This document shows, piece after piece, positions 11,227-22,989 of a DNA stretch of 64,000 nt; position 1 is the first letter of the stretch; each line of letters begins with the position of its first letter. The position numbers and the translations under genes are program-made. The notes under the pieces were generated by a model. It did not search any database and was not told the DNA's origin. It saw only the letters and a list, made by a program, of their open reading frames with translations. Origin of the DNA: Adiantum capillus-veneris (Eukaryota > Streptophyta > Polypodiopsida > Polypodiales > Pteridaceae). Location: contig CM043945.1 of the NCBI GenBank assembly GCA_014529385.2, forward strand, positions 151,379,741 through 151,443,740. Reading direction: 5' to 3'.

Positions 11227-12426
11227 AAGGCTATGAAGCTAGTAGCATCTTTTGACGCTCCTCCTTTCAACCAAATCCATCATCGCAGCACGTTAAAATT
11301 TCCGCACACATACTCATAGTAGTAATTGCTACACGAGACTGTGACTTCTTTGTAGCTAGTACTACAGGAAGAAAACAAGCATTGTTGCATGTGGGTCTAC
11401 AGATTACCCTTCTCTTTCCATGCTTTTCTTATGTGCTCCAAAATAGCTCGCATTTACCCTACGCTTAAGCAACTTATTAGGAGATTAATTAGCAGCTTCT
11501 ACTAACATATGAATTCATATAAGAGAAAGCAATGGGGACAAAAATTAGAAGTACTTGTTCGCAAGAGCTTTAATGGAACCATCGCACCCTTCTGCCTTCC
11601 ACTCATTCTCTGATCTATGGTGCTAGGAGTGGCAACACCCATCTATGGTGTTGGAAGTGGCAACGCCTAGCTAGCTGTTGTACTGACACCTTATGCCTGT
11701 TCATATGAAAGAAAAGAGCCATGAAGAAAAGCCTGCCTCGTCGACATGGCGAGAGCATTCTTCAATATCATAGATTCTGTAGGCCAAGCTCCTCCCTATT
11801 CATTCCAATAGTAGAAGGTCGACAATGTCACTGTTTGCCTCATTGGCATATTGGAATCGACCTTCTTTTGCAGTAAAGCCTCTACACCTTCCCCGCGTAG
11901 CAATCATAGCAGCTTTGTGTGTAACAAGACCCATTGGCTAGTTGAACAGTATGCCCAGCTTCAACTACCGTACTCAGCTCATTTCTACAGGCGGAACTAG
12001 TTATGGTCTAACTCTACCGTGTTTCATTGCAAACAGATCAAGAGAACCTTGGACACATCTCCTCTACATTCGCAATGGCGATATATTCCAACTTGCGATG
12101 AGTAAGAAGTGCCACATTCTAGTCTTGAACATTGAGAACACAATAAAAAGAACACACCAAAAATTGCATGCTGCCGTGGGAATGGCACGTTCCCTCGTAT
12201 TATAAAAATTGGGGAGGACTGTGCAAACTCCCCCGTGCAAGGACACCAGCACGTTTTCTTTTTTTTCTATAACATAAGAATGAAAGAACACATACAAATA
12301 ATGAGATTACTCTCAGAACCTTCAACATTGTGCTATTACTTTTCTAAGTTCAAGAAGATAGAGCTTGGATTTGTAGTTACACGGGCTAACATGGTTTAGT
12401 TTGAGTACAAAAAAGAGGAGAATCTT
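11224..12426. other. Non-coding interval
   Basis: Contains a 27-bp duplication (ATCTATGGTGYTRGRAGTGG, near 11613-11668). An 87-codon frame at 11942-12205 has no recognisable motif and is not called. No LTR or TIR structure was seen. Confidence 0.4.
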
Positions 12427-12820
12427 GATCAAAAAAGATGAGGAAAGTGAGAAGTAAGGCGATCCCAATCTTCCCAAGAGGCATCTTCAATGGGATAGCC
12501 CTTCCACTGGACCAAAACCTCCCAAATTGTTCGATGTTGTAGCTTTCTCTCCTTCATGTCTAAAATTTGCTCTGGCTCCATCTAGAATTCTTCCTGTGTG
12601 TTAAGAATAGTATCTTCATCCTTTAGGATGTGAAGGGAATCCGCAACAATCTTTTCAGCAAGCTAACATGAAAAACATTGTGCACATGCAAGTGAGGGGG
12701 TAAAGCGAGTTCGTAAGATTGGTCCCCTAACCTTCTCAAAATCTCAAAGGATCCACAATATCTATATGCTAACTTCCTGTATTTTCCCAATTTGAGTGAA
12801 CTTCTCTTTGCAAGGGACAT
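12427..12820 (-). pseudogene. Chromovirus (Ty3/gypsy) integrase tail and chromodomain fragment
   Basis: On the minus strand a YCGSFEILRRLGDQSYELAL block and HLHVHNVFHVSLLKR match the C-terminal end of gypsy integrase. After a TAG stop the same frame continues EPEQILDMKERK and VLVQWKGYPIEDASWE, the aromatic-cage chromodomain signature that directs insertion into heterochromatin. Everything upstream (RT, RNase H, integrase core) is missing, so this is an orphan fragment about 130 codons long. No LTR was identified next to it. Confidence 0.85.
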
Positions 12821-13020
12821 TCGGAAAATCAGCTATCGCTTGCCGCTTCCTAGACCGAAAGCCCACAGCAACACAATCTAGCACCAGGTACATGTTTGTT
12901 CAAACGCTTGCATTGTTCGTTGCTTCGACGTGACTAGTAAGTAGATATGACAAGGTTTTCATCGCATTGAATCATTCAGATTGAGTCCAACTTCAGCCTT
13001 GAATGGACCATCACCGAAAG

Positions 13021-13212
13021 TGTTGGGGTATAAAGCCTAATGTGGTCGCCCAGGTAAGTGGGCGGGCCGCCAGGTATGTACACATATTCTTTTGTAAAAA
13101 CCTAATAAGAACTCACAATGCTCTACACATTACAGTAGAGCGAGTTCACCATATCGTCGTGCTCTTCTTCTCGCACTCTCTCTCGCGTCGCACTTTCGCT
13201 CGTACTCCTTCA
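13021..13212 (+). repeat. 5' LTR, copia 13021
   Basis: TGTTGGGGTATAAAGCC to CTCCTTCA, 192 bp. The LTR holds CTCTCTCTCGC-type pyrimidine blocks near its 3' end. Confidence 0.93.
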
Positions 13213-13214
13213 AC

Positions 13215-13226
13215 TGGTATCAGAGC
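13215..13226 (+). promoter_or_regulatory. Primer binding site, copia 13021
   Basis: TGGTATCAGAGC, two bases after the LTR, iMet type. Confidence 0.9.
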
Positions 13227-14228
13227 TCAGATCGAGGCTCGGGGCAGCATTTTGCAGGTAGCCAGAGTCACCTGCTCAGATTGGAGTGTAATTCGACAGG
13301 CAAAGACACGGCCCCAAATCCTGTGGGAGAGCATAAAGGGCCTAGTGTTCTCAGAATTTCATTCTGAGGTCATCTCGGCCACCGTTCGGCTTCGACAAAG
13401 TTCTGTGCAGGCCATTTTCGATTACGTGGTCTCGGCGGGTGCAGATTCGACTCTACAAATTTGGGGTTTCGGCCTACCACTGCAGGTGCTAAGGATATCG
13501 GCACTCCTAGAGTGTTGATTTGTGGCTGTCTACACATCGAAGGACGGCTCACAGTTCTTGGAGGCATGTCACATACGACACAGGCGCATCTACACACAGA
13601 CTGTAGGCGACATCCACTAGTTCATCAGGTAGCTTGTGTTTGCTGCTTGATATTCCAGATTTCATCTTGACATTGCAGGTACTTCCACATGGGATGTATT
13701 GTCAGAGATGATGTATGTCTGTTGAGGGTTTGCTGGCTGTCTGTCACGCAGCAAACAACCGCCGCAGTGGTTATAGCATACTGTGGGAAATTTGTGGATG
13801 TATGACTTTGTGGAAAGACTATGTATTGTTAGATTTACTGCAGCCTTTGTTGAGGGTCAAGTGAGGTTTTATTGAGCTGGGGGATTCTCGAATGTTGAGA
13901 TCCTTTCGGTGATACAGGTCTTGGAGCGATCCCTCGAGCACCCTTAGATAGGCAGCTAGGATGTATTGACTGTGAGTTAGACAGTTGGGATTGCATCTTT
14001 GCTTTACTACCGTTGAGGCATTGTCGCAGTCTATGCTTACAGGACAGTGACAGGACAGTGAGAGACAGTACAGGTGCAAGACAGGTTTACCCGCAGCTTA
14101 CAGTGTTAGAGAGACAGTGTTTTTGAGCTGTTTTTTGGTCTGTTTTTTAGTACACCAGAGCCATCTTACAAAGGAGACTCTGCCAAAATTTCTGCAGAAT
14201 CTGAAGCTTTCTTGGTTCATTTGACAGG

Positions 14229-16145
14229 TTGATATTGGTTCAGAGGTCAGTTTACAGGGGAAACTCTGCCGAATTTTTCCCAGGAATTTTTCCCAGGTAC
14301 AGACTTTGGGATCCCGAATCCAGAAAGGTTATCCGCAGCAATGATGTTCACTTTAATGAAGCCAAATATCATTCTAAACCAGAGAGGGTTGAGGAGATTA
14401 GAAGAGTTGTCTTCCAAGAAGATGGACATGCACGTGTAAGACAAAATGTCAGGGCTCGAGAGGAGCAAGGACAAGATAGATTGGAACCACAGGTTGTGGC
14501 TGAGCCTGAGCCACCTATTTTGCGTAGATCTGGACGTATCACGCGACCTCCTGATCGGTTTGTTCCATCTATGAACTATGTCATGCTGACATATTGCAAT
14601 GAGCCTTCATGTTACAAGGAAGCAATGCAAATGAAGGACTCCGGGAATTGGCAATTGGCCATGCAGCCAGAGATGAAAACTCTGCATAAAAACCAGACAT
14701 TAAAGCTAGTTAAATTACCACATGGCAAAAAGGCTCTACCTTGTAAATGGGTTTACAGGTATAAGATCACCGCTCATGATAGTCAGCCAAAGTACAAAGC
14801 AAGGCTTGTTGCCAAGGGCTTTAAGCAAGAACAAGGCATTGACTTTGATGAAGTCTTCTCTCCGGTGGTCAAGATGACTACATTGAGATGCTTTCTTGCA
14901 TTGGTTGCCATATTAGATTTGGTGTTGCACCAAATGGATGTCAAGACAGTGTTCTTGCATGGTGATTTAGATGTGGAAATTTACATGCAGCAGCCAGAAG
15001 GGTTTGTTGAGAAAGGCAAGGAAGATTGGGTATGCCAGTTGTTAAAGAGTCTTTATGGCTTAAAACAATCACCGAGGGCATGGTACCATAAGTTCCACAA
15101 GTTTATGCTTTCTCAAGGCTACAAACGTAGTGAGTTCGATCATTGTCTATATACAAAGAAGGCTAAGGATGGCAGTTGGCTGATCCTTATTTTGTATGTG
15201 GATGACATGTTGATTGCTGGCAAGCACTTGGAAGAAATTTCAGCTTTGAAGTCAAAGATGGCGAAATCGTTTGACATGAAAGACATGGGTGAGGCAAGTC
15301 ATTTACTTGGTATGCGCATTGAGAGAGACAGATCAAAGAAGTTGATTTGGTTATCTCAAACAGAGTATATTGACAAGGTTTTTCAACGTTTCAATATGGA
15401 GAAGGGAAAGGCATTGAGTGTTCCATTGCCACCATATGTGAAACTTAGCAAACAAGATTGTCTTGTGTCTGAGGAAGAACAGGTTGAAATGGATAAGATT
15501 CCATATGCGTCTGCAGTGGGTAGTTTGATGTATGCAATGATTGCTACTCGCCCAGACATTGCATTTGCAGTGGGAGTAGTAAGTCGATACATGTCAAACC
15601 CAGGCAAGAAACATTGGGAGGCAGTGAAAAGAATATTGAGATACCTGAAAGCTACGCGTATATGCTATGGGAGTCAGGAGCTAAGTGTAAAAGGTTTTAC
15701 AGACTCAGATTATGCAGGTGACTTAGACAACCGAAGGTCTACGTGAGGGTATGTCTTTACATTGGCTGGTGGAGCAGTATCATGGCGTTCTAGATTACAA
15801 GATTGTGTTACTCAGTCTACTACAGAGGCTGAATATGTTGCAGCATTAGAGGCATGCAAAGAATCAATTTGGCTTAATCGACTAGTAACAGATTTGGGAA
15901 TCAAAGAAGAGATGCATGTGTTATATTGTGATAGTCAAAGTGCTATACAATTGGCTCGCAATCCAGTTTATCACTCAAAGACGAAGCATGTGGATGTGAA
16001 GTATCATTTCATCAGGGAAATGCTCGAGGATAAGCAACTTCAGCTTGTCAAAGTTCACACCACAGAAAATCCTGCTGATCTACTTACAAAAGGACTTCCC
16101 TCAGAGAGCTTTGCGCATTTTCGCAAGCAGTTAGGTGTAGGGTAG
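14229..16145 (+). pseudogene. Copia Pol fragment: integrase tail, RT, RNase H
   Basis: From about 14295 the frame reads YRLWDPESRKVIRSNDVHF (integrase C-terminus), then [46 protein letters not shown] and the catalytic ILYVDDMLIAG (near 15195). RNase H follows: STTEAEYVAALEA (near 15820), HVLYCDSQSAIQLARNP and KHVDVKYHFIRE. A single TGA at 15744-15746 interrupts it after NRRST, and the frame resumes as GYVFTLAGGAVSW. The first ~22 codons are leader sequence joined by the deletion, including a doubled AATTTTTCCCAGG. RT is otherwise complete and retains its YVDD. The stop and the missing Gag, protease and integrase make it non-functional. Confidence 0.93.
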
Positions 16146-16200
16146 TACATCACTTCTCTACATCTCTTGTATATTAGCTTGTATAGTAGCTTCTCTCACA

Positions 16201-16260
16201 CTTAAAGTACCACATTGGACTTTAAGTGGGAGGTTGTTGGGGTATAAAGCCCAATGTGGT
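16201..16260 (+). promoter_or_regulatory. Polypurine tract with overlapping inverted repeats at the 3' LTR junction
   Basis: AAGTGGGAGGT before the LTR at 16235 is the plus-strand primer. 16209-16224 pairs with 16245-16260 inside the LTR (15 of 16 bases), leaving the primer in a 20-nt loop. CTTAAAG (16201-16207) also pairs with CTTTAAG (16220-16226), using bases that overlap the first stem. The same layout occurs at 39990-40045 and 45681-45739. Confidence 0.8.
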
Positions 16261-16426
16261 CGCCCAGGTAAGTAGGCGGGCCGCCAGGTATGTACACATA
16301 TTCTTTTGTAAAAACCTAATAAGAACTCACAATTCTCTACACATTACAGTAGAGCGAGTTCACCATATCGTCGTGCTCTTCTTCTCGCACTCTCTCTCGC
16401 GTCGCACTTCCGCTCGTACTCCTTCA
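16235..16426 (+). repeat. 3' LTR, copia 13021
   Basis: 192 bp, TGTTGGGGTATAAAGCC to CTCCTTCA. About 98% identical to the 5' copy by eye. Confidence 0.93.
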
Positions 16427-16431
16427 CAAAG

Positions 16432-17109
16432 TGTAGGATACACCTCAGCATATCGAATGCGAGACATCGCACTTCAATCAATAAGAAGGCTAGATTTCTA
16501 CCATGCTCACAATCATGGATTGATATCGTCAATATAGTCTATCGATGGAGTTCAGACATTGCAGTGATATTCAGACCTTTAAGCATATGCTTTGTTTGTG
16601 GTGTAGTTTTCATCCAAAGAAGTGCCTCTTTTGATTGTACTCGAGCTCCATATGAGACATCAATTGCAATGTTTGCTAGCAGTCTATTGGTATCCAGCTT
16701 AGAGGCTACACGAATAGAAACGCAATGGGTGCAGCCCTCCACTCGTGAGAACTCAAGTGCACGTCGCAGATATCGTGTGCCCTTACTTCCAAACTACACA
16801 AGAAGAATATTGAACGGAAATCAGCTTCACATACAGCTACTGAGCGTCATTGACATATCTATCAATTCCATCTCAACAGTGATAATAATTGCACGAGGTA
16901 CACTAGACATACGTTCAATATTAGATAACCCTCTGCTATCATGGAGTAAAGAGCATAGAACAACCTTCATACAGCAAGATCTAGCTACATCACAAGTGGC
17001 AGACATACTTGTCTTCAATCTCGAGAACAACTTCGTACTACAGAAGTACATGTCGATGCCTGAACGGCCGAATAAGAAGCTTGGCCTCTGCATACTAAGT
17101 CAAGATAGT
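16432..17109. other. Unassigned interval
   Basis: A 183-codon open frame spans 16564-17115 but has no motif I recognise, and it is terminated by the next element's LTR. It is the left flank of the Tat-like insertion, so it should continue at 30400. It may belong to the Helitron relic there, but this cannot be shown. Confidence 0.3.
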
Positions 17110-17686
17110 TGTTAACCCTCACGGCTCACGGACACCCTATCACCTACGACGGACATTGTAACCTACGGCGGACATTGTATTATTTATTTGGTAGAGTCAG
17201 GTATCGGGCTTGTCGGTCCAATAGGAAAAGGGTAAGAGTGACCGCCGATGAGAGGCGCACTCTAACTGGAACATTCAAGGGATTAGTTGGCTAAGCATGG
17301 GCGCCCAAGTGTGAATGGGGCGAGCTCATATAAAAGTCAACTAAACCTAAAATTCACTCATGCTCTCATTTGTGCAATACAAGAGTGCTCTTGCTCCATC
17401 TCCATCTTCTTCTTCTTCATCTGCTTGTGTGTATGTGTATGCGTGAGAGAGAGAGAGAGACTGTGCGATCGAGCATTGCGACGATGGCACGGCGGCGGCG
17501 AAGCGGCGGCTCCTTCTTCTTCGCGACGAGGAATCCTCCACGAAGCAAGCGTAGAGTGGTGAGTGACACACCATCGCCTTCTTTGAGCTTACTAGTTTAG
17601 GCTTGTTGTGTGCTTGGAGCCATTTGTGGCTCGCACACGGTGTATCGGCAAGTTCCTTGCATTGACACGTGCGACATACACGCACA
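17110..17686 (+). repeat. 5' LTR of the Tat-like element
   Basis: 577 bp, TGTTAACCCTCACGGC to ACACGCACA. A TATAAAAG box lies at 17329-17336 (matching 30018-30025 in the 3' LTR). It is followed by CATCTTCTTCTTC-type pyrimidine sequence and a short GA run, a plausible transcription start region. Confidence 0.92.
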
Positions 17687-17690
17687 TTTT

Positions 17691-17708
17691 TGGCACCGTT
17701 GCCGGGGA
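17691..17708 (+). promoter_or_regulatory. Primer binding site, Tat/Athila type
   Basis: TGGCACCGTTGCCGGGGA four bases after the LTR. It is one base off the TGGCGCCGTTGCCGGGGA common to plant Tat/Athila elements. Confidence 0.88.
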
Positions 17709-18493
17709 ATGCCGTGTATTAAGCTCGAGTAGCACTCTGTGCTTCTCCATGGTGCAATTTCAATTATATGAAAGGTAGGGAAGGAGTGTGTGTGTGTGTG
17801 TTGAGAAGAGGGATTTGGTGTTATACTATGTGTTTTTTTTGTTAATGGAGTTTTTAAAGGTACTGTGTTTATTCTCTGTGTATTAAGGTTGTTAGTTTTC
17901 TTTGTTAATGGAGTTTTCAAAGGTACTGTGTTTATTCTCTGTGTATTAAGGTAGTTAGTTTTCTGTGTACAGTAAGTAGGAAGTAGATTAGTGAGAGTTA
18001 ATAGAGTGTGTTAGTGTGTAAGAGTAGGTGTATTAGTTAGAAGTAGGTAGATAGAGTGTGTGTGTGCTCTCGCGCAGGCCGCGGCGACCTTATCCTTTAA
18101 AAAAATAAATAATGATAATAAATAAATAAATAAATTTAAAGGTAGGACCGCGATCGGGAATATCTCCCAGACCCAAGCCCAAACCCAAGCCCAAGCTCAC
18201 GCTCAGGTCTAGGCCTCAGTCCCTTTTAAAAACCGAATTTTAGCTTCACACGTAGCTAAAAATCGATATTTTGAGGAACAACGGAACGTCAGATGCCCGA
18301 AAATTGTGCCGTAAAGCACACAGTGACCCTCTAAGTGATACGCTCATTTCGAGCTATCACACACTTTAATCAAAAAAATCAAACATTAAAAAACATTAAA
18401 AACGTAAAAAACACGAGTGTAAACGGACGCTTAAAAAAGTAAGCGGTTAACCTTCGAGGTTATTCGCCGACGTTTGTAGGGTGCCAAAAGCAC
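17709..18493 (+). other. Leader of the Tat-like element
   Basis: Non-coding leader. It includes a 62-bp tandem duplication (about 17838-17961, each copy with GGTACTGTGTTTATTCTCTG), GT-rich patches, and an AATAAATAAATAAAT block near 18110-18135. Confidence 0.7.
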
Positions 18494-21400
18494 ATGCATC
18501 TGCGCTCTGGTCGTGTGCTAGAGACGGAGAACTAGAGAGAATTTCGACTTACGCGAGTTCTCAATATCCACCTACTTTAGATTCTGGACCCTCGGCGGGG
18601 ACCCAAGGTAGTACAAACCAAGACCCGAACATAGCGGCTAGTGACTCTTCCTCTGACTACGACATCATGGAGGGTTTCCCAATGCCTAATCCCGATAGCT
18701 CAAGCCAAGACATGCATGCCATGGGTCCTCGATCTGGGCCGAGTGTGCTTAGCCGCCTGAAGGAAACCTTTAGTAGAGCCACTCGCTCCGAACATGGAGC
18801 TAATGATGTAAATGAGGGGGTGGGGAAGTAAATTCTCCATTCGTGAAAAACGTAGACCCTATATTGTTAGAGAATGTGCACGTGAATACTTCATTCACTG
18901 CACCTCCTGACTCTTCAGAGTTATTTCCCTCTGAGGTCATATTACCCGATGGTAGAAGCCTTGCCGAAGTGCAAGAGGTTGAGCGATATATCCTTCCAGC
19001 GAGGGAAAAGGAAGTCGAGAGCTTACGCAAGGCGGAGCAACGAAGAGAGTTAAAATCGAAAGCTCCTATGTCAATATCCTTGCTAAGAGAGCAATCAAGT
19101 GCTCCTGATTTAGCAACCGCTAAGGGCCAACCCCTAGAAGCATCTAGCTCAAAGGACACCCCTAGCACCTCAATCCTAGATGGAGTGTTCTTAAATGAGA
19201 ACTGGGAGTACGAATTACAAACAGAGACTCTGACCGACCTATAGTCACACCTATCACGTGGGTTGGTTAGATGTCCTACAATCCACAATGGGTGCTACTA
19301 GTGTGGAGGATCAACAACAAAGAGTTTGTGAGGTCATCCATAGGGTCATTGAGTTAGAGAGACAGAACAAGGGGATCAACATGCCTTCAACGGGTCTCAT
19401 GAGATTCTTGGATACAGGAAAGGCTAAACAACCGACCTTATCGCAAATGGAGACTCCCTCGGTAAGTCCGATGGATCCCCCATATGTTGTTTCTCCAGGG
19501 TTCTCAGTGCAATCTGAGCCCACAAGTGATAGCTTCACCTTTCCAAGTCTAGCTCATCTTTCCCTTGATGACACCACGGCTACCATGCCTACCCCAATCA
19601 TGGGCATTCCGAGAAACATGCCCTGGACCTCATTTGTTAGTAAAGCACCACTACATGGTAGCTCAATGCCTGCAATAGTACCTACAAGTGTGTACCAATC
19701 GTATGCACCTATGGGTCATCACACTCATGTAGTCCCTACCTCTCCCATTGTTTCAACTACCTATGCTCCACAACCACAATACACAAGTTCTTATTTCCAT
19801 GGGACTATACTGGCTAGCATTAGCATGTCACATCTGATGACTGCTATGCCTAGGGCCACCCATATGAACTATGGATCACCACATGGCACAACATCGTACC
19901 CAACGTGGAACCCAAGGGCTTCCTATGCGCCAAGCCCAATGCCAATACCTACTCCACCTGTAGTCTCTGGAGCACCTCCACCCACAGTGCCTGCTCGCTT
20001 AGGTGACTTGGCAACATTTGCTCAAGCTATTGGTCGATCTATTGCTGAGAATATGCGTAACACGCCTGATAGAGAGCCTAGAAGTAAGGCAGTACAAATA
20101 GCCAAGCTCACACAAAAATTTAGTGGAGACGGGGATGTGAGAAAGCATATCGAAGTGTTCGAACAAATATGCGATTCTCTAGGAGAACACAATGACCTAC
20201 ATAAGAGCAATGCTTTAAGCCTAACCTTAAGTGGAAAGGTTGGGGATTAGTATAGAACCCTAAGGGTGGAAGAAAAAACGATTTACCCTACTCTTAGGAG
20301 ACTGTTCTTAAAAGAATACATACGAGAGGGAGTGCTTTGGGGTGTAGCCTCTCAACTCCAGAAAGCCCAACGAGAGGAAGGAGAGTCGGTGAGAGACTTT
20401 ATAAGTCGCTTGAAGCATTTGAATTCTCGTTGTAATCCAAATGAACGCTTCAACAATAACCAATTGCTTGATCGATTCATTAGGGGATTACGACATGAGG
20501 ATATCTACAATGGCCTAGTCATTAGAGGTATCACCACTTGGGAAGCAATCACCACCAATGCGATCCAATTGGAGGATAATTTAATGATTCAAGGAGAAAG
20601 AGTGTCTGTTGAGACTAAATCTATTAGCTCACAAGCATCGGGGCATCAGCCAATGACCCTAAAGCCTATTGCTAAGGAGCCAAAGATATCTGAGATGACT
20701 TTAGCAGATCTCACCAAGGCTATTCAAGAGAGTCTTAGAGACAATCGTGCTCCGCAAAACAATCATATGTATCCAAGAAGGGAGCAGCAATGGTGCTCAG
20801 TATGCTATGGACCGCATAGTACCAGTGAATGCCCTACTTTTAGAGTAAAATTCAATGGGAACTGCAATGCCTGTGGGAGGTATGGTCATCAAGCTAAGGA
20901 TTGCATAGCATTTAAGCACGCGATAGCCAATAGACCAACCTTAGCATGGACAGACACACCTCGAGTGCCTGCATCGATGCCGGCCCCACCTCTTGAACAA
21001 ACAACACAACAGATGGTCCCTAGGGCCCAAAATGTTGTTCAAACAACACCCTTACCACCTCCAGTGCTAGGACCGCAACCACCACATCCGAGAATCACTT
21101 CTGTGAATCAAGTGGGTTGTGAGTCATCTATTTCTTGTTTGGAGGGCTGTGAGGAAGATATAGATCCTAATATTGCCTATGGGATGGATGTGCTTGAAGA
21201 AAGTCCACAATACTACATGGAGGACTATTGGGGACAAGTCAAACCTGTATATCAAGTAGCTGCTCTTGCAGCAAGAGGCCAAAATATCAATTACACTGCT
21301 AAGAGACCACCTCTTCAATGCTATGAGTGTGGAGGTCCACATCGTGTAGCCGAGTGTCCTATTAGGCTACAAAAGAATGCCACACTAATACAAACCAATC

Positions 21401-22989
21401 AAGCGAGCACGTCTACAATGCCGATACTCATGTGTAATCGATGTGGCATAGATCATTTGATTTCCCAATGTCCAAATAATCCAAATGCACCGAAGATCAC
21501 GCCATTAAACTTGATTGAAGTTACCAAGGAGCCATCACCAAGTACACCCGTGGTACCAGTAAACGTACTCCCACGATCGATGCTCCAAAAACAAAATTAT
21601 ATTCTTGAGGAAAGAGACATGGCATCAATTGCCCAATCTCAAAAAAAGAATAAAACACGAAGAAAGAGATCGCAAAAAGCAGCGAAGTCAGACCCCAGTT
21701 CAAAGACCAACATAGGGACTGGTGATGACTCCGTATATATGAACGACGCTGAAGAAGATTCTGATTTAGGTGAAACCATGGAGACCAAAACGACCACTAA
21801 CATAGAAACCAACAAGGAAGATCTTCATGAGCCACAATGGCCAGGATCCAAAAAGAAGATAGGAACTTACCCAAACCCCACAGAGGAGATTGAGCGAGTC
21901 AAGCATTTAAGGAGTTTGGTAGAAGATACCCAAAGGGATCTAGAACCAGCACCTAGGAAGATCCAGATTACAGACACCGTATTCCCTACGCAACAACAAC
22001 CTCACCAAGTCCATAGACCCTTGGACATACCTAGTGTCATCCAAGAAGAAAGTGACTTAAAGTCATGGGAAAGTGGGCGTACTCACTTCTTGATGGAAAG
22101 AATGTTTACAGAGGGACTACCTGATCCTATCGAAGAAATAGAGATCCCATCTTCCCCACGTCAAGGGACTCAAGGCCAAAAGGTGCTGTTAAACATTGCC
22201 AAATTGATGGATTTCTTGTCTTCAAAAGTTAGAACCACCATCATGTCCAAACTATATAAAGACCCTGAGCTAGTCTCAGCTCTTCGAGCCTTCCTCAATG
22301 GAGAACTGAATTTTGGGCTACCACAATTTGCACAGATGGATGGAGCTGGGGAGATGCCAATAGAGGAGGAATACATAGATCCACAAACCAACCTAGATGA
22401 GAACCTTGTTATAGAAATACCTGTTAACAAGTTGGGACAATACTTTGAGGGTGATGAATCCAATGCGACTATACCAATCACTACTAAGGGATTAACTGTG
22501 AAGGGAATCCTTGATGGTGGCGCTGGGGTTAGCATTGTGACTAAAAATTGCTGGGAAACTATGGGAAGACCTCACCTTGCAACCACAACCATAGTAGTGA
22601 AGATGGCCAATGGGTCTATTGTTAAACCTATTGGGATGCTAGAAGATCTCAAGATCAAGGTCTTTGGACATAAAATAAGGATTACCTTTATTGTTATGGA
22701 TTTCTCCAAACACACTATGATATCGGAGATGATCTTAGGACGTCCTTTCATGAGGGAAGCAAAAATGGTGCATGACTGGTCCAAAAACCATGTCTACCTG
22801 CAGTTCCAAGATTCTGTCATTCGAGTGGATCTTGTGACGGGTCGAGCACATCCTCTAGGAAACAGGTTTATAATTGATCATAGATCTGACACCACAGTTC
22901 ACTCGGCCCATTGCTGTATTGTTACACGTGTAAAGCGGACACTGATGTTGGGGAAGATTCTCCTTATATGGATGTACTACCTGGGATGA
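18494..22989 (+). pseudogene. Gag-protease polyprotein of the Tat-like element (broken)
   Basis: An ATG at 18494 begins MHLRSGRVLETE, the Athila/Tat-style Gag start, then the frame shifts. Pieces at 18481-18831, 18843-19244, 19258-20250 and 20266-22989 are offset or stopped. The TAG at 20248-20250 replaces a likely Trp. From 20251 a 907-codon frame holds a retrotransposon Gag domain (REEGESVRDFISRLKHL, residues ~35-105). Four zinc knuckles follow at residues ~176, ~199, ~351 and ~388 (CSVCYGPHSTSEC, CNACGRYGHQAKDC, CYECGGPHRVAEC, CNRCGIDHLISQC). A Lys/Arg-rich stretch precedes a retropepsin fold near residue 750 (ILDGGAGVSIV, then ILGRPFM). The protease has DGG rather than the usual DSG/DTG. 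No polymerase follows. Confidence 0.88.

Larger units (their letters stand above)
13021..16426 (+). mobile_element. Internally deleted Ty1/copia retrotransposon, 3.4 kb
   Basis: 192-bp LTRs (13021-13212 and 16235-16426) differ at about 4 positions. The flanks GAAAG and CAAAG are a target duplication with one change. A TGGTATCAGAGC primer site lies at 13215-13226. Gag, protease and most of integrase are gone. A 1-kb leader, recognisably the same as the leader of the copia at 45.5-58.3 kb (minus strand near 50.1-50.3 kb), is fused at about 14295 to the integrase tail, RT and RNase H. Young by LTR similarity. Not capable of moving on its own. Confidence 0.93.

Noticed and set aside
11942-12205. 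An 87-codon frame
   Set aside because: Length is within chance for this composition and no motif or splice context supports it.
12840-13020. Joining the flanks of the 13021 copia to recover a gene
   Set aside because: Reading 12.84-13.02 kb with 16.43-16.6 kb on either strand gives stops and no family I recognise.
16564-17115. A 183-codon open frame
   Set aside because: No recognisable domain, stop located in the next element's LTR, and no matching continuation that I could confirm at 30400. Recorded only as unassigned DNA.
22911-22989. Programmed -1 frameshift between protease and the C-terminal domain
   Set aside because: The frame relationship would allow it, but no slippery heptamer or clear downstream structure is visible, and the element has other frameshifts. 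A plain indel is simpler.
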